Source of the DNA: Candidatus Sulfotelmatobacter sp.
GTDB taxonomy: Bacteria > Acidobacteriota > Terriglobia > Terriglobales > Acidobacteriaceae
Reading direction: 5' to 3'
DNA length: 46,555 bases
Assembly: GCA_030041215.1 (NCBI GenBank)
Contig: JASHOH010000158.1
Coordinates: 1-46,555 of the forward strand
In this document: one piece after another, positions 7,445 through 16,264 of the stretch
How the letters are laid out: every line of letters starts with the position of its first letter
Numbering within the stretch: position 1 is the first letter of the stretch
Translations under genes and position numbers: made by a program
The notes under the pieces: generated by a model
What the model was told of the DNA's origin: nothing
Database searches by the model: none
The model's input: only the letters and a program-made list of their open reading frames with translations

Positions 7445-8617
7445 ATGAGTTCCGTTCGCGTTCTGGTAGGCACCCACAAAGGCGCATTCATTCTGACTTC
7501 CGACGGCAAGCGCGACAAATGGGAGGTCAGCGGGCCGCACTTTGCCGGCTGGGAAATGTATCACCTGAAAGGCTCGCCTGCCGACCCCAATCGCATCTAT
7601 GCTTCCCAAACCAGCGGATGGTTCGGGCAAATCATTCAGCGCTCCGATGACGGCGTTAAGACCTGGGTCCAGCCGGGAACGCCTCCCGGAGAAAAGCCCG
7701 CTTCGGGTCCGCCAAAAGCCGCAAGCAACAAGTTTGTTTACGACTCAGCCGCGAAACCGCTCACCACGCATCAGTGGTATGACGGCACGCAGCATCCGTG
7801 GGAGTTCAAGCGCGTGTGGCATCTCGAGCCATCGCTTACCGATCCCAACACGGTTTACGCGGGCGTGGAAGATGCAGCCATTTTCCGTTCGACCGATGGC
7901 GGTGAGAACTGGCACGAACTTCCCGGCTTGCGCGGGCACGGCACTGGGCCCAAGTGGCAACCTGGAGCGGGCGGCATGTGCCTGCACACAATCATCCTCG
8001 ATCCCAGCAACCCCAAACGCATGTGGATCGCCATTTCGGCGGCAGGTGCGTTCCGCAGCGATGATGGAGGCGAGAACTGGAAGCCGATCAATCGCGGCCT
8101 GCGCTCGAACTACATTCCCGATCCGGAAGCTGAGATCGGCCATTGCGTCCACCACATCGCCATGCACCCGAAGCGTCCGGGAGTGCTCTTCATGCAGAAG
8201 CACTGGGACGTGATGCGCTCCGATGATGCCGGCGACAATTGGAAAGAAGTTAGCGGCAATCTGCCGACAGATTTCGGATTCGTGATCGATGTGCACGCGC
8301 ACGAGCCGGAGACGATTTACGTCGTCCCGATCAAGAGCGACGGCGAACACTTTCCGCCCGATGGCAAGCTGCGCGTTTTCCGCAGCCGCACTGGTGGAAA
8401 CGAGTGGGAGCCGCTGACAAAAGGCCTGCCGCAGAAAGATTGCTACGTAAACGTGCTACGCGATGCCATGGCGGTCGATTCGCTCGATAAATGCGGAATT
8501 TATTTCGGCACGACGGGTGGACAAGTCTATTGCTCGGCCGACGCGGGCGATAGCTGGAATGCGATCGTGCACGATCTGCCGGCGGTGTTGTCGGTGGAAG
8601 TACAGACGCTAAAGTGA
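7445..8617 (+). CDS. BNR/sialidase-type beta-propeller protein
   Basis: 390 residues. Several Asp-box/BNR-like repeats of the type S-x-D-x-G-x-x-W are visible: [57 protein letters not shown]. They are spaced as in sialidase- or VPS10-like six- or seven-bladed propellers. There is no signal peptide, and the catalytic Arg triad of true sialidases is not evident, so it is probably a binding or structural propeller. The ATG at 7445 has an ideal AGGAGG (7435-7440). The MoaD/ThiS-like gene follows 64 bp downstream. Confidence 0.85.
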   Translation: MSSVRVLVGTHKGAFILTSDGKRDKWEVSGPHFAGWEMYHLKGSPADPNRIYASQTSGWFGQIIQRSDDGVKTWVQPGTPPGEKPASGPPKAASNKFVYDSAAKPLTTHQWYDGTQHPWEFKRVWHLEPSLTDPNTVYAGVEDAAIFRSTDGGENWHELPGLRGHGTGPKWQPGAGGMCLHTIILDPSNPKRMWIAISAAGAFRSDDGGENWKPINRGLRSNYIPDPEAEIGHCVHHIAMHPKRPGVLFMQKHWDVMRSDDAGDNWKEVSGNLPTDFGFVIDVHAHEPETIYVVPIKSDGEHFPPDGKLRVFRSRTGGNEWEPLTKGLPQKDCYVNVLRDAMAVDSLDKCGIYFGTTGGQVYCSADAGDSWNAIVHDLPAVLSVEVQTLK

Positions 8618-8628
8618 TTGAGTCTCGT

Positions 8629-8654
8629 GTAGGGACAACCGCCCTCGGCTGTCC
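8629..8654. repeat. Second dispersed repeat family, copy 1
   Basis: The 26-bp element starts GTAGGGACAACCGCC and ends CGGCTGTCC. GGACAACCG and CGGCTGTCC can pair as an imperfect hairpin. A near copy (23 of 26 identical) lies at 33524-33549. Confidence 0.65.
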
Positions 8655-8681
8655 CCAAGCCTTCAAAGAAAAAGTCCTGAC

Positions 8682-8978
8682 ATGGTCCGCGTTATCCTGC
8701 CCCAACATTTGCGCGCGCTGTCGCACACCGGCAGTGAAGTGCAACTGGAGATCCACGGGCCAGTCACCCAAAGGTCTGTGCTCGACGCGCTTGAAGCGCA
8801 CTATCCCATGCTGCGCGGCGCAATTCGCGACCATGAAACTCTAAAGCGTCGAGCCTTTCTGCGCTATTTCGCCTGCGAGGAAGACTTGTCGCACGAACCG
8901 CCGGATGCGCCGCTGCCTGAAGCAGTCGCTTCCGGCAAAGAGCCGTTCATCGTGATCGGGGCGATTGCAGGCGGATAG
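8682..8978 (+). CDS. MoaD/ThiS-family ubiquitin-like protein
   Basis: 98 residues ending in a C-terminal Gly-Gly ([10 protein letters not shown]), the feature that lets MoaD/ThiS proteins be adenylated and carry sulfur as a thiocarboxylate. The beta-grasp pattern [12 protein letters not shown] ... [12 protein letters not shown] ... RYFACEEDL fits. In MoaD the domain would donate sulfur for molybdopterin. Here no MoaE, MoeB or ThiF neighbour is present and moaA is 25 kb away, so another sulfur-transfer role is possible. It follows a BNR-propeller gene, an association I have the impression is recurrent but cannot verify here. Confidence 0.8.
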   Translation: MVRVILPQHLRALSHTGSEVQLEIHGPVTQRSVLDALEAHYPMLRGAIRDHETLKRRAFLRYFACEEDLSHEPPDAPLPEAVASGKEPFIVIGAIAGG

Positions 8979-9027
8979 GCGCGGGAACTGGCCTTCTAGC
9001 GCACGTTCCGCTATAGTTTCTTTATCC

Positions 9028-9384
9028 ATGTTCGAAGATTTCACTGCCACCGATCGCTGGAGCAAGAAGCCGGTTCACTGCGTGTACCAGGCACTGATTG
9101 TCGCCATCGCCACGCGCCATGCTGATGCTGTCGACGTAAAGTTCCTCGCTGATGGCAAAACTGTCTGGATTGCTCTGCCGCATCCCGCCTGGGTGGAGTA
9201 TAAGAAGCGCACTGGCAAAATCATTACTGATTCTCTCGCCGTCGAAGTTGCCGGACATTATCTGAAGTGGGCGCTCGAATCCGGCGAAGGCCTCGGCCGG
9301 GAGATGTACTCGCTCACCGTCGATGAAGCGCTCGAGCACCTCGACGCTGCCATTAACGAGATGCAGTCCGCGGTTCCGGCGTAA
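9028..9384 (+). CDS. Conserved hypothetical protein
   Basis: 118 residues, cytoplasmic, with no recognised family. An alpha/beta mix is visible: VYQALIVAIATRHADAVDVKFLADGKTVWIALP followed by helices (DSLAVEVAGHYLKWALESG; LTVDEALEHLDAAINEM). The ATG at 9028 is preferred over an upstream start. A -10-like TATAGT at 9012-9017 lies 10 bases upstream, giving at most a 4-nt leader and no Shine-Dalgarno sequence. Confidence 0.6.
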   Translation: MFEDFTATDRWSKKPVHCVYQALIVAIATRHADAVDVKFLADGKTVWIALPHPAWVEYKKRTGKIITDSLAVEVAGHYLKWALESGEGLGREMYSLTVDEALEHLDAAINEMQSAVPA

Positions 9385-9404
9385 GCTCTCGGCACCTTTC
9401 CCCG

Positions 9405-9466
9405 GGGTGCCCCACGCCTGCCCTGAGCGCAGCCGAAGGGTCTCGCCTCTTTTGCGAGACGTGGGC
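9405..9466. repeat. Dispersed hairpin repeat, copy 3, interrupted by another repeat
   Basis: The frame GGTGCCCCACG ... TCTCGC ... GCGAGACGTGGG is the common hairpin. Between CCCCACG and TCTCGC lies a 24-bp segment (9417-9440) containing CCTGAGCGCAGCCGAAGGG, itself a type of short repeat seen in many bacterial genomes. One repeat therefore sits inside the stem arm of another. Confidence 0.65.
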
Positions 9467-9470
9467 CGCT

Positions 9471-11612
9471 TTACAGCGTCGCCTCTATTTGAAGGTTCTC
9501 GATCATTTCATTCAGCGTCTTCTGTGCGGCTTCGCGCTTTTGTTGCAGATCGCTCACTTCGCGGTGCAGAGCTTCCACACGGTCTTCCTGCTCGTTGAAT
9601 TGGCGAATGTATCGCGCGATCAGCGCCTTCTCTTCCGCACTGCCTTTCAGCGCCTTCATGTTTTCGCGGACACGTTGCTGATCTTCGGAGATGCCCGAAA
9701 TCTTCGACTTGCGCGATGCGGTTTCGGCGTCAAGCGCAGCGATACTGTCTTTTTGTGCCATCACCTTGCGCAACGCCCTCTCAATCTCGGGATTGATCAT
9801 TTTCTGCGCCAGGAAAAACTTTATCTGGCTGTCGCTGATATCCGAGACCTGATAGGTGTTCATGACCGGCCGATATTCCTTCACCGTCAGAGTTTGGGTC
9901 TTCATCGGTTCGACACTCAGCCGAAAACGATGGAATGAAGCCGAGCTTTCTGCCGGCTTGTCGTCATCGTCCGTAAGCTTCCAGCCAGGCCGCGCGGGGT
10001 ACTCGATTACAACCGTTCGCGATGAAGTGTCGCGATTCCGAATGGTGTAGGTGTTCTCTTCGCGCTCCTCTTTCGATTGCGTCAATATTCCGTGCGAAAT
10101 GAACACTTTTGTCACCCGTTGACTGTCGCTTTTCTGTTTGCCGTCAACCAGCACGCCTAAATCGGCCGCGTACGAAAGCAGACGCTTTTCGCCGGGTTTG
10201 ATTGCATCCATCAATCCCTCGCCAGCGAAGGCATCGCCTTCCAGTACGTCGAAACTGCCTCCGTCGAGAGTGAGATTGCTTGTGTTGTCGAGCCAAAGCG
10301 CACGCAGCACTGCTCTTTGCGATGGATTCCACACAGAAACCTTCTCGGCATCGACACGTGACTGCAATACTGGCACCAGGGCCGACTGGTTCTTGCCAAT
10401 GCTGACGCGGTCCTGCAACTTGTATTCGAATAGGTCCCCAAGATCGCGAGACTCTGCGGTCATAGTTGAGGCTTCAAGGGTCTCAGCCGCCTTGTCCAGC
10501 CACTGCTTGTAATCGCTACCTGTGCGATAAACTCCGCCTCCGACCCCACCCCCGCCACCAGCAGCAACTCCAGGCTGCGATTTCGCCGCAAGGCCGCCCG
10601 GAACTCCGCCGATTACACCTCCCAGCGCCCCGGCAGGAACTCTTTGCGGGGTGGATAAGGCTGCGTTTGCTCCTGTCACTTCGACTGTCTCCATCGTCGC
10701 CTCATGTGTTTGCGGCATGATCATGGCGCTTTCGGGCAGCGCGATGACCGGACGCCGCGTGTAATAGGGCTGCGAAAGCTCCTGCACAAAAGTCTGCGGC
10801 GCGCCAGCCACCAGCGACAACTCCACATTCGTCCAGTCTTCACCGACCGTGTTATCGACAATGGCCCAACCCTGCAGCAGTGGCTTGCCATCCTTCGGAA
10901 TCACGATTCTGTACGTGCTTTTCCACACCGGCACTTCGCTGATATAACTCACCAACAAATTGCGCTCACCGTCGCCAGCGGTTGAGATGGTCATGCGGCG
11001 CAAGTCTTGATCGCGGGTAGAGGCCACCAAGCCCAGATATTTCCCGATTTCGTCATTCACATCTTTTTCGGCCACGCGCACGCTGGTGGAAGGCGTCAGA
11101 TCGAAGACGTGCACGTCTCCATTGTCGCCGACGATAGAAATCTGATCGACCGTGACCTTCTCGTCCCCTTTGATGGGAATGTCGCGCTCGTCAATACTGA
11201 GCAGGCGTCCCGTAGCGCTTTCCGGTCCGCTCTTAACTTCCAGGCGCGCACCCCGCAAAGCGTCGAGGAATTGCGCTGTGGTCGGTTTTTCTCCCACGGC
11301 CAGATGTAGAGATCCCAGGCGTCGTTCAAGCGGCGCATTCGAGTTGTAGCTGACGCCGGTGATTCGTCCGTGCCCGAGATCGAGCACAGTCAGCGACTTC
11401 AGCACATCATTGAGTTGTGCCGTGGTGAAGTCTATGTTGACATCCTGGCTGTCGTGTACGCGCCCGGCGTGCTCAAAATAACCGACGCCGTTCTTGTAGA
11501 GAACGACCCGCGTCACCGGCAAGCGAGCGGTTGAATCTGTGGAGCTGGAAGACTGGCTAAATGATATTGAGACAAACGACAGACACACTACAGCTATTGT
11601 CAGAGAACGCAT
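9471..11612 (-). CDS. Secreted DUF4139-domain protein with C-terminal coiled coil
   Basis: 713 residues. The signal peptide is about residues 1-19 (MRSLTIAVVCLSFVSISFS). The N-terminal segment LPVTRVVLYKNGVGYFEHAG and the later SYISEVPVWKSTYRIVIPKDG plus WAIVDNTVGEDWTNVELSLV are typical of the DUF4140/DUF4139 pair. A Gly-rich linker (about 325-360, VIGGVPGG and AGGGGGVGGG) precedes the second half. The C-terminal 110 residues are a charged coiled coil (KVMAQKDSIAALDAETASRK onward to LHREVSDLQQKREAAQKTLN). Predicted periplasmic or cell-surface; molecular function is not established for the family. GGAG lies upstream of the ATG. Confidence 0.85.
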   Translation of the reverse strand: MRSLTIAVVCLSFVSISFSQSSSSTDSTARLPVTRVVLYKNGVGYFEHAGRVHDSQDVNIDFTTAQLNDVLKSLTVLDLGHGRITGVSYNSNAPLERRLGSLHLAVGEKPTTAQFLDALRGARLEVKSGPESATGRLLSIDERDIPIKGDEKVTVDQISIVGDNGDVHVFDLTPSTSVRVAEKDVNDEIGKYLGLVASTRDQDLRRMTISTAGDGERNLLVSYISEVPVWKSTYRIVIPKDGKPLLQGWAIVDNTVGEDWTNVELSLVAGAPQTFVQELSQPYYTRRPVIALPESAMIMPQTHEATMETVEVTGANAALSTPQRVPAGALGGVIGGVPGGLAAKSQPGVAAGGGGGVGGGVYRTGSDYKQWLDKAAETLEASTMTAESRDLGDLFEYKLQDRVSIGKNQSALVPVLQSRVDAEKVSVWNPSQRAVLRALWLDNTSNLTLDGGSFDVLEGDAFAGEGLMDAIKPGEKRLLSYAADLGVLVDGKQKSDSQRVTKVFISHGILTQSKEEREENTYTIRNRDTSSRTVVIEYPARPGWKLTDDDDKPAESSASFHRFRLSVEPMKTQTLTVKEYRPVMNTYQVSDISDSQIKFFLAQKMINPEIERALRKVMAQKDSIAALDAETASRKSKISGISEDQQRVRENMKALKGSAEEKALIARYIRQFNEQEDRVEALHREVSDLQQKREAAQKTLNEMIENLQIEATL

Positions 11613-11846
11613 AGCTCCTCCGCGAGCTGAGGCCGCTCGCGCAACTAGAACGCCCTTCGCAATTGTTCTTGCGAAACGAAACGGCCCGTCTAGGATTTAG
11701 ACACCTGAGCGCAGGTATCTGGAGCCGTTGATGCAAACTGAATGTTTTGAGATGGCTGCGGATGCAGCTGGGACTCGGCCGGACGCCTTTTTCGCGCATC
11801 TCACGTGACCTTCGGCCTGTGCACCCGTCTGTGATTAAATCGACTT
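11613..11846. other. Intergenic region between divergent genes
   Basis: 234 bp with no gene. It contains an inverted repeat TTCGCAA (11656-11662) / TTGCGAA (11669-11675) in the leader of the DUF4139 gene. A TTAAAT at 11835-11840 ends 6 bases before the ATG at 11847. Nothing else is recognised. Confidence 0.5.
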
Positions 11847-12107
11847 ATGTTCGCTCGCAAGATTCGTGTCGAATACGAAGACCACAGCAACAGAATTCCC
11901 TGCCCGCTGAAGTGGCTCGACAGCTTCTCCATGCGCAACTTCACCAATGCCAGCGTATTCGACGACACCATTCCGGTTTCCGATGGCGGCATGGAAATTG
12001 GCACGAGGGTTCCGTTGGAGCAACTGCGCAACGCCATGGAAGACTGGTTCAGGCGGAAAAACTATCTGCCCAAGGACTCGAAGTTGATACTGGAAGAAAC
12101 CAGCTAA
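11847..12107 (+). CDS. Conserved small hypothetical protein
   Basis: 86 residues without signal peptide or membrane helix and with no recognised family. The N-terminus is basic (FARKIRVEYEDHSNRIPCPL); the C-terminal half forms a likely helix (LEQLRNAMEDWFRRKNY). The ATG lies 6 bases after a TTAAAT box and has no Shine-Dalgarno sequence, like the gene at 1061. Length, codon use and an isolated position between opposed genes make it credible as a real short gene. Confidence 0.55.
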   Translation: MFARKIRVEYEDHSNRIPCPLKWLDSFSMRNFTNASVFDDTIPVSDGGMEIGTRVPLEQLRNAMEDWFRRKNYLPKDSKLILEETS

Positions 12108-12182
12108 CTCGAGGGGAGACTGCCTAGAAGAGTTCTTACAGATACAGGAATGGTTTGAGCCGGTCTCGTGCTGGTTGCTTGG

Positions 12183-12722
12183 CTATTTTTCATAGTGAAG
12201 CAGAGACATCACGTCGTAACTCTTCAGCTTTTCCCGCCCGCGCAGGAAATCCAGTTCCACAACAAAACCCAGTCCAGCGATTTCCGCACCCAGCATTTTC
12301 GCCAGATTGGCCGTGGCTTCCGCTGTGCCGCCGGTGGCAAGCAGATCGTCGACGATCAACACACGCTGGCCCTTTTCGATGGCGTCTTTGTGCATTTCGA
12401 GCGAGTTGACGCCGTATTCCAGTTCATAATCGAACCTCACGGTCGCCGCTGGAAGCTTGCCCACCTTGCGCACTGGAACAAATCCCGCGTTCAATCGATA
12501 TGCCAGGGCTGGAGCAAAGATAAAGCCGCGTGCCTCCATGCCAAGAACAAGGTCGACCCGCTTGTCGACGTAGTGCTCGGCAAGTCGATCGATGAGCGTG
12601 GCGAGACCGACTTTGTTTTTCAGCAGTGTCGTAATGTCGTAGAAAAGGATACCCTTCTTGGGAAAATCGGGGACCTCGCGGATGAGTCTCTTCAACTCGT
12701 CATTGTTCAGTCTTGCAGACAA
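12183..12722 (-). CDS. apt: Adenine phosphoribosyltransferase
   Basis: About 179 residues. The PRPP-binding loop [14 protein letters not shown] and the hood/adenine segment [18 protein letters not shown] and [17 protein letters not shown] identify Apt, which makes AMP from adenine and PRPP in purine salvage. I chose the TTG at 12722: AAGGAG sits nine bases upstream, inside the end of acyP, and the TTG begins one base after the acyP stop. A longer TTG start at 12755 is possible but would overlap acyP by 32 bp. The two genes are translationally coupled. Confidence 0.92.
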   Translation of the reverse strand: MSARLNNDELKRLIREVPDFPKKGILFYDITTLLKNKVGLATLIDRLAEHYVDKRVDLVLGMEARGFIFAPALAYRLNAGFVPVRKVGKLPAATVRFDYELEYGVNSLEMHKDAIEKGQRVLIVDDLLATGGTAEATANLAKMLGAEIAGLGFVVELDFLRGREKLKSYDVMSLLHYEK

Positions 12723-12723
12723 T

Positions 12724-13017
12724 CTACCACGCTCCTTCAATACGAAATGAAGCAATTCCAGCCGAGGGCCGGGCCTCCATTTCTTCTACGTTGTCGACGC
12801 GCGCGGCGCGTGGACCTTCGCGCAGGCGCGAACGCAACCCCAAGAGCTGATCGCGCGTGCCCTGGGCCAGCACTTCCACGCTGCCATCAGCATTGTTGCG
12901 CACCCAGCCGGCGATTCCGAGAATGTGTGCTTCGCGCTCTACAAACCAGCGGAATCCAACGCCCTGCACGCGTCCGCGGATGATAAAGCGGCGGGCCTCT
13001 GTGGAATCAGGTTTCAA
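12724..13017 (-). CDS. acyP: Acylphosphatase
   Basis: 97 residues. The active-site loop [11 protein letters not shown] supplies the phosphate-binding Arg, and the conserved Asn lies in [13 protein letters not shown]. The enzyme hydrolyses acyl phosphates. The frame has no ATG: the only upstream start is a TTG at 13017, and that codon lies inside an octamer tandem repeat (13011-13067) with no Shine-Dalgarno sequence. An in-frame TGA follows a few codons upstream within the repeat. The true start could be a non-AUG codon a little further downstream. It is coupled to apt. Confidence 0.9.
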   Translation of the reverse strand: MKPDSTEARRFIIRGRVQGVGFRWFVEREAHILGIAGWVRNNADGSVEVLAQGTRDQLLGLRSRLREGPRAARVDNVEEMEARPSAGIASFRIEGAW

Positions 13018-13067
13018 GGTTTCAGAGTTTCAAGGTTTCAGAGTTTCAAGGTTTCAAAGGTTTCAAG
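13011..13067. repeat. Tandem octamer repeat GTTTCAAG/GTTTCAGA
   Basis: Seven consecutive units: GTTTCAAG and GTTTCAGA alternate for five units, then a 9-base variant GTTTCAAAG, then GTTTCAAG. The array forms the 5' leader of acyP and supplies its apparent TTG start codon. Confidence 0.85.
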
Positions 13068-13170
13068 GTCGTGAATCACCCTGATTTGCAGGCACCACAG
13101 TATCAGACTAAGCGGCGCCAGCTATTTAGCTCTTTAAACTTCTGCAAGCTTGAACTTTCAAACCTTAGAC

Positions 13171-13731
13171 TTACGCCCTCGATAAATACACGCCCTCGGC
13201 GGTATCCACCTTGATTTTCTCGCCTTCATTGATGAATGGCGGGACCTGCACGACCAGCCCAGTCTCAGTCTTTGCCGGCTTCGTGACACTGGACGCTGTC
13301 GCCGTCTTCAGGCCCGGTTCTGTCTCGACAACCGTAAGCTCCACGGTCTGCGGCAACTCGACGCCCACGGCCTTGCCATCAAAAAATTCCACTTTGATCT
13401 CGAGATTCGGAATCAGATAGTCGACGGCATCTCCGAGAACGTCTTTAGTCAAATGAGTCTGCTCGTAATTCGAGGTGTCCATGAAGTAGTAGTTGTCGCC
13501 GTCGGCGTACAGGAACTGCATCTCGACTTCGTCAACATTGATCTTCTCGATGGGATCGGGCGAGCGGAAGCGGTGCTCGAACATGGCGCCGGTGCGCAGG
13601 TTGCGCAGCTTGGCCTGGATAAACGCGCGCAGGTTGCCGGGCGTGCGGTGCTCGACGCTGAAAACAGAGTGCAGATCATTATTGTGCTTGATGATCATGC
13701 CGGGGCGCAGTTGTGTGGCAGGGATCGACAT
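13171..13731 (-). CDS. efp: Elongation factor P, with Asn at the loop tip
   Basis: 186 residues with the three beta-barrel domains of EF-P (N-terminal KOW-like SIPATQLRPGMIIKHNND; middle DPIEKINVDEVEMQFLYADG; C-terminal GLVVQVPPFINEGEKIKVDT). EF-P relieves ribosome stalling at polyproline. The domain I loop reads RTPGNLRAF, aligned to KPGKGQAF of E. coli, so the residue that is beta-lysylated (K34) is Asn (N33) here. No lysine or arginine is available at the tip for known EpmA or EarP modification. A good Shine-Dalgarno sequence (AAGGAGATAAG) precedes the ATG. Confidence 0.96.
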   Translation of the reverse strand: MSIPATQLRPGMIIKHNNDLHSVFSVEHRTPGNLRAFIQAKLRNLRTGAMFEHRFRSPDPIEKINVDEVEMQFLYADGDNYYFMDTSNYEQTHLTKDVLGDAVDYLIPNLEIKVEFFDGKAVGVELPQTVELTVVETEPGLKTATASSVTKPAKTETGLVVQVPPFINEGEKIKVDTAEGVYLSRA

Positions 13732-13943
13732 CGTTGAAACTTATCTCCTTAGAAAATTGCTGGGCTGGCGGAGAGCGAGTGAAGCGCGCCGAAGCGCTGG
13801 CAGGTCACATCTTCCGCACAAAGGAACCGAAAACTTATTCTACACGCCGCTCCGCACAAAGAAAACCTTCGCGCGCCCACCCTCTTCGTAAAAGGTGCCG
13901 CCTCGTCAGAGCGGAAAAGTTTCCCGCCAAATTCCGCCAGGAC

Positions 13944-13949
13944 TACAAT
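13944..13949 (+). promoter_or_regulatory. -10-like TACAAT upstream of the YtxH gene
   Basis: TACAAT with weak -35 candidates. Downstream, a 15-codon reading frame (ATG at 13959, TGA at 14004) ends seven bases before the YtxH ATG and could be a short upstream ORF. Confidence 0.3.
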
Positions 13950-14010
13950 TCATAGAGGATGTTTCAGCCCGGCATTTCCCGGCGCTCATCCGCAGAAACG
14001 AGGTGAATGT

Positions 14011-14316
14011 ATGCGTTCTGGAGATTATGAATCATCGTTGGGAAACACCATTGGAACCGCTATCACTTTTCTTGTGATTGGACTCGGCGCGGGAGCGCTG
14101 CTGGGGTTGATGCTCGCTCCAAAGACAGGCAAGCAATTCCGCCGCGATTTGAAGCGTGGCTATGAAGACGCAAAAGACACTTTACAGGACTGGAGCCAAG
14201 AAGCTCGTGACCGCGTCCGGGAAGTGAAGGAGCAGGTGGCCGAGCGCGGAGCAGACGTTGTCGACAATCTGCGCGAAAAGGTTGAGCCCATGCGCAGAGC
14301 GGTAAATCGCGGGTAA
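14011..14316 (+). CDS. YtxH-domain protein
   Basis: 101 residues. One membrane helix (about 16-36, ITFLVIGLGAGALLGLMLAP) is followed at once by the YtxH signature APKTGKQFRRDLKRGYED. A charged amphipathic helix follows to the end (DTLQDWSQEARDRVREVKEQ). These proteins are small membrane-anchored coiled coils, often stress-associated; the role is not defined. GAGGTG lies about 6 bases upstream of the ATG at 14011. Confidence 0.85.
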   Translation: MRSGDYESSLGNTIGTAITFLVIGLGAGALLGLMLAPKTGKQFRRDLKRGYEDAKDTLQDWSQEARDRVREVKEQVAERGADVVDNLREKVEPMRRAVNRG

Positions 14317-14340
14317 CGCTTCCGCCGCACCGGCCTGGCG

Positions 14341-15789
14341 TTAGTGAAACAGTGCCGCAAAAAATCCCTTGATCTTGTGCAGCACGCCGCGATGCTCAGG
14401 CTTCGTGGCAGGCGGCGCGGGAGTGTTTGGTGCCACGGCGGGCGGCGCTTGTATCTGTGCGTCGACGTGAGGCGGGGCCGGGGTTTTCGTTGCCGCGGCA
14501 GGCTCTTCAGCAGGCGCCGGTTCAAGCGCCTTTTTTTCGTTCCCGTGAAAAATCAGCGGCGCCTCAACTTCGAGATGCACATCGCTCGGCTGGGAGGGCG
14601 GCAGCGGCCGCGTTTCCGGTCCGCTTGTGAGCGTTTCGCCGCCGGTCGTCTTGCTGCCAACTGAGCCGTTAGCGGCATTGCTGTCCGCCTTTCCAATAGT
14701 TCCTGGCGATGCATTGTCAGTGGCCAGCGTGAGATTCGAATTTGCGGGATCATTCAATCGAGCAACTTGTGAGGGGTCTGCTCGCACCACTGGTGGCGGG
14801 GGGCAGCCGCAGTCCGGCGGGACATCGCCATCCACCTTGTCGATGCTTCCCGAATGAAAGACCAGCTGTTCGCTGGGTTTGACCTGATAGACTCGGTCTC
14901 CCATGATTTCGTAAACAATCGCCGCGGCCGTGTTTCCTCTTAATCCGCGCACGCAGGTGTTGCCGTGAGCGTCGGCGCTGACGGCGTAGTGAAATTCTCC
15001 GGGCCCGGCAAACAGGATGCGGAAGTCAGGCGTGAGCACCGTGTCAGCGGTATCTTTCAGCGTGTAATGAGTCTCTAGAGATCCGGTGCTCATGCCGAGC
15101 AACAGATTTTTTGAGCCTTTGGCAGGCGTCACTGAAACCGTTGTTCCCGGGCAAACGCGAACTTCCCCGCCTCGTGTCAGGCGCAGGACGGCGGTATCGC
15201 TTCCGGCAGTCAACGAAGATCCGTCGGCGAAGGCCTTGCCAGCCGCCACGAACTCTCCGACGCCGTTGGTCACCGGCATGGCAACTCCGGCGGCGGCTGG
15301 CACCAACGATGCCACACTTTGCGGTTCCGCGGATGCTTCCTTCGCTGTTGTGGTCGGACTTTCCGGCTGTTTCAGCCGCACCATCAGACGATTTCCGGCA
15401 GCGTCCCATGTGTACGCGTACGGAACCAGAAGATCGATGACAATACGCGTAATCGCCGGTTCGATCTGGTATTGCTCGGCCCGGATGGTGAGGATGTTTT
15501 CCTTCAGTACGGGGATGCGCTTGCGCTGCAATCCCATGTGGGTGTTTGGCAGATCGATCACTAGCCGCGGCGGCGAATCGAGCATTTGAACTTTGGGCAC
15601 TATGGGCTGGGTGGTAACAACCTCAACCACAGGAGTGCCATGGTCATAAAGAATTTTCGCGCCGGTGACTACTGCCGCCTGCGTTGCGGCACCGGATTTC
15701 TGGTTCGCTGTCCTCTGCGCGGGCGCGCTCACGGCCACGAAGGCTACCGATAAGACCAAGAACGCTAGTTGGATGCCAGGTCGTGGCAA
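14341..15789 (-). CDS. AMIN-domain exported protein with FecR-like region
   Basis: 482 residues, TTG start, signal peptide (IQLAFLVLSVAFVAVSAPAQ). An AMIN domain spans about residues 40-145 (VVEVVTTQPIVPKVQMLDSP, RLVIDLPNT, ITRIVIDLLVPYAYTWDAAG); AMIN domains localise proteins to septa or to type IV pilus secretins. The centre (about 195-320, VLRLTRGGEVRVCPGTTVSV and MSTGSLETHY) resembles a FecR-type beta domain. The C-terminal 110 residues are Pro/Ala-rich and unstructured, ending LHKIKGFFAALFH. Likely a periplasmic envelope protein. Confidence 0.8.
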   Translation of the reverse strand: MPRPGIQLAFLVLSVAFVAVSAPAQRTANQKSGAATQAAVVTGAKILYDHGTPVVEVVTTQPIVPKVQMLDSPPRLVIDLPNTHMGLQRKRIPVLKENILTIRAEQYQIEPAITRIVIDLLVPYAYTWDAAGNRLMVRLKQPESPTTTAKEASAEPQSVASLVPAAAGVAMPVTNGVGEFVAAGKAFADGSSLTAGSDTAVLRLTRGGEVRVCPGTTVSVTPAKGSKNLLLGMSTGSLETHYTLKDTADTVLTPDFRILFAGPGEFHYAVSADAHGNTCVRGLRGNTAAAIVYEIMGDRVYQVKPSEQLVFHSGSIDKVDGDVPPDCGCPPPPVVRADPSQVARLNDPANSNLTLATDNASPGTIGKADSNAANGSVGSKTTGGETLTSGPETRPLPPSQPSDVHLEVEAPLIFHGNEKKALEPAPAEEPAAATKTPAPPHVDAQIQAPPAVAPNTPAPPATKPEHRGVLHKIKGFFAALFH

Positions 15790-15934
15790 GGAATCCCCTG
15801 AAAGAAGCTCTTTACCCGAACATTATCATTTGTGAGAGAGAGAGAGAAGGGGCACGAAGGTTGTCACAAAGCGCGCATGAAATGAAACTGCGCCATTAGC
15901 GCCCGCCACGACCGCAAAGAAGCGTAATTAGTTT
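15790..15934. other. Intergenic region with GA tract
   Basis: 145 bp without a gene. It contains a short (GA)n tract near 15834-15846. No promoter or hairpin is supported. Confidence 0.4.
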
Positions 15935-16264
15935 TCAGCTTTCGGGAAGGAACTCGTATTCCTCAATCACCGCGGCCACGGCCATTTTGCCCGATGTCCC
16001 GACATCCTCAACGCGTACAACACGGCCCTTGCATTGCACGCGGATGCTTTCGGTCAGAGTGATCTCAGGCGGGAGCGTGAGTGTAAATCCGAGTGGGGAA
16101 CCCCGTTCTACCGGCGAATCCAGATAAAGACAGATTCCTCTCGCGCTGACGTCGCGTATTTGCGCGGATTCGTTAAAATTCGAGGTTCCATTGCGGGCCA
16201 CTGCTACGGGAATTCGCAGTGCGAATCGACGGGCGGCCCTTTTCTCCTGCTGCGCTTCTGGCAT
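15935..16264 (-). CDS. PilZ-domain protein
   Basis: 109 residues. A PilZ domain fills the protein: the Arg-rich box RAARRFALRIPVAV and the second motif DVSARGICLYLDSP correspond to RxxxR and (D/N)xSxxG, which bind cyclic di-GMP. It is a stand-alone cyclic-di-GMP receptor, probably affecting motility, polysaccharide or envelope functions. The second motif has the expected Asp, Ser and Gly. ATG start at 16264. Confidence 0.88.
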   Translation of the reverse strand: MPEAQQEKRAARRFALRIPVAVARNGTSNFNESAQIRDVSARGICLYLDSPVERGSPLGFTLTLPPEITLTESIRVQCKGRVVRVEDVGTSGKMAVAAVIEEYEFLPES

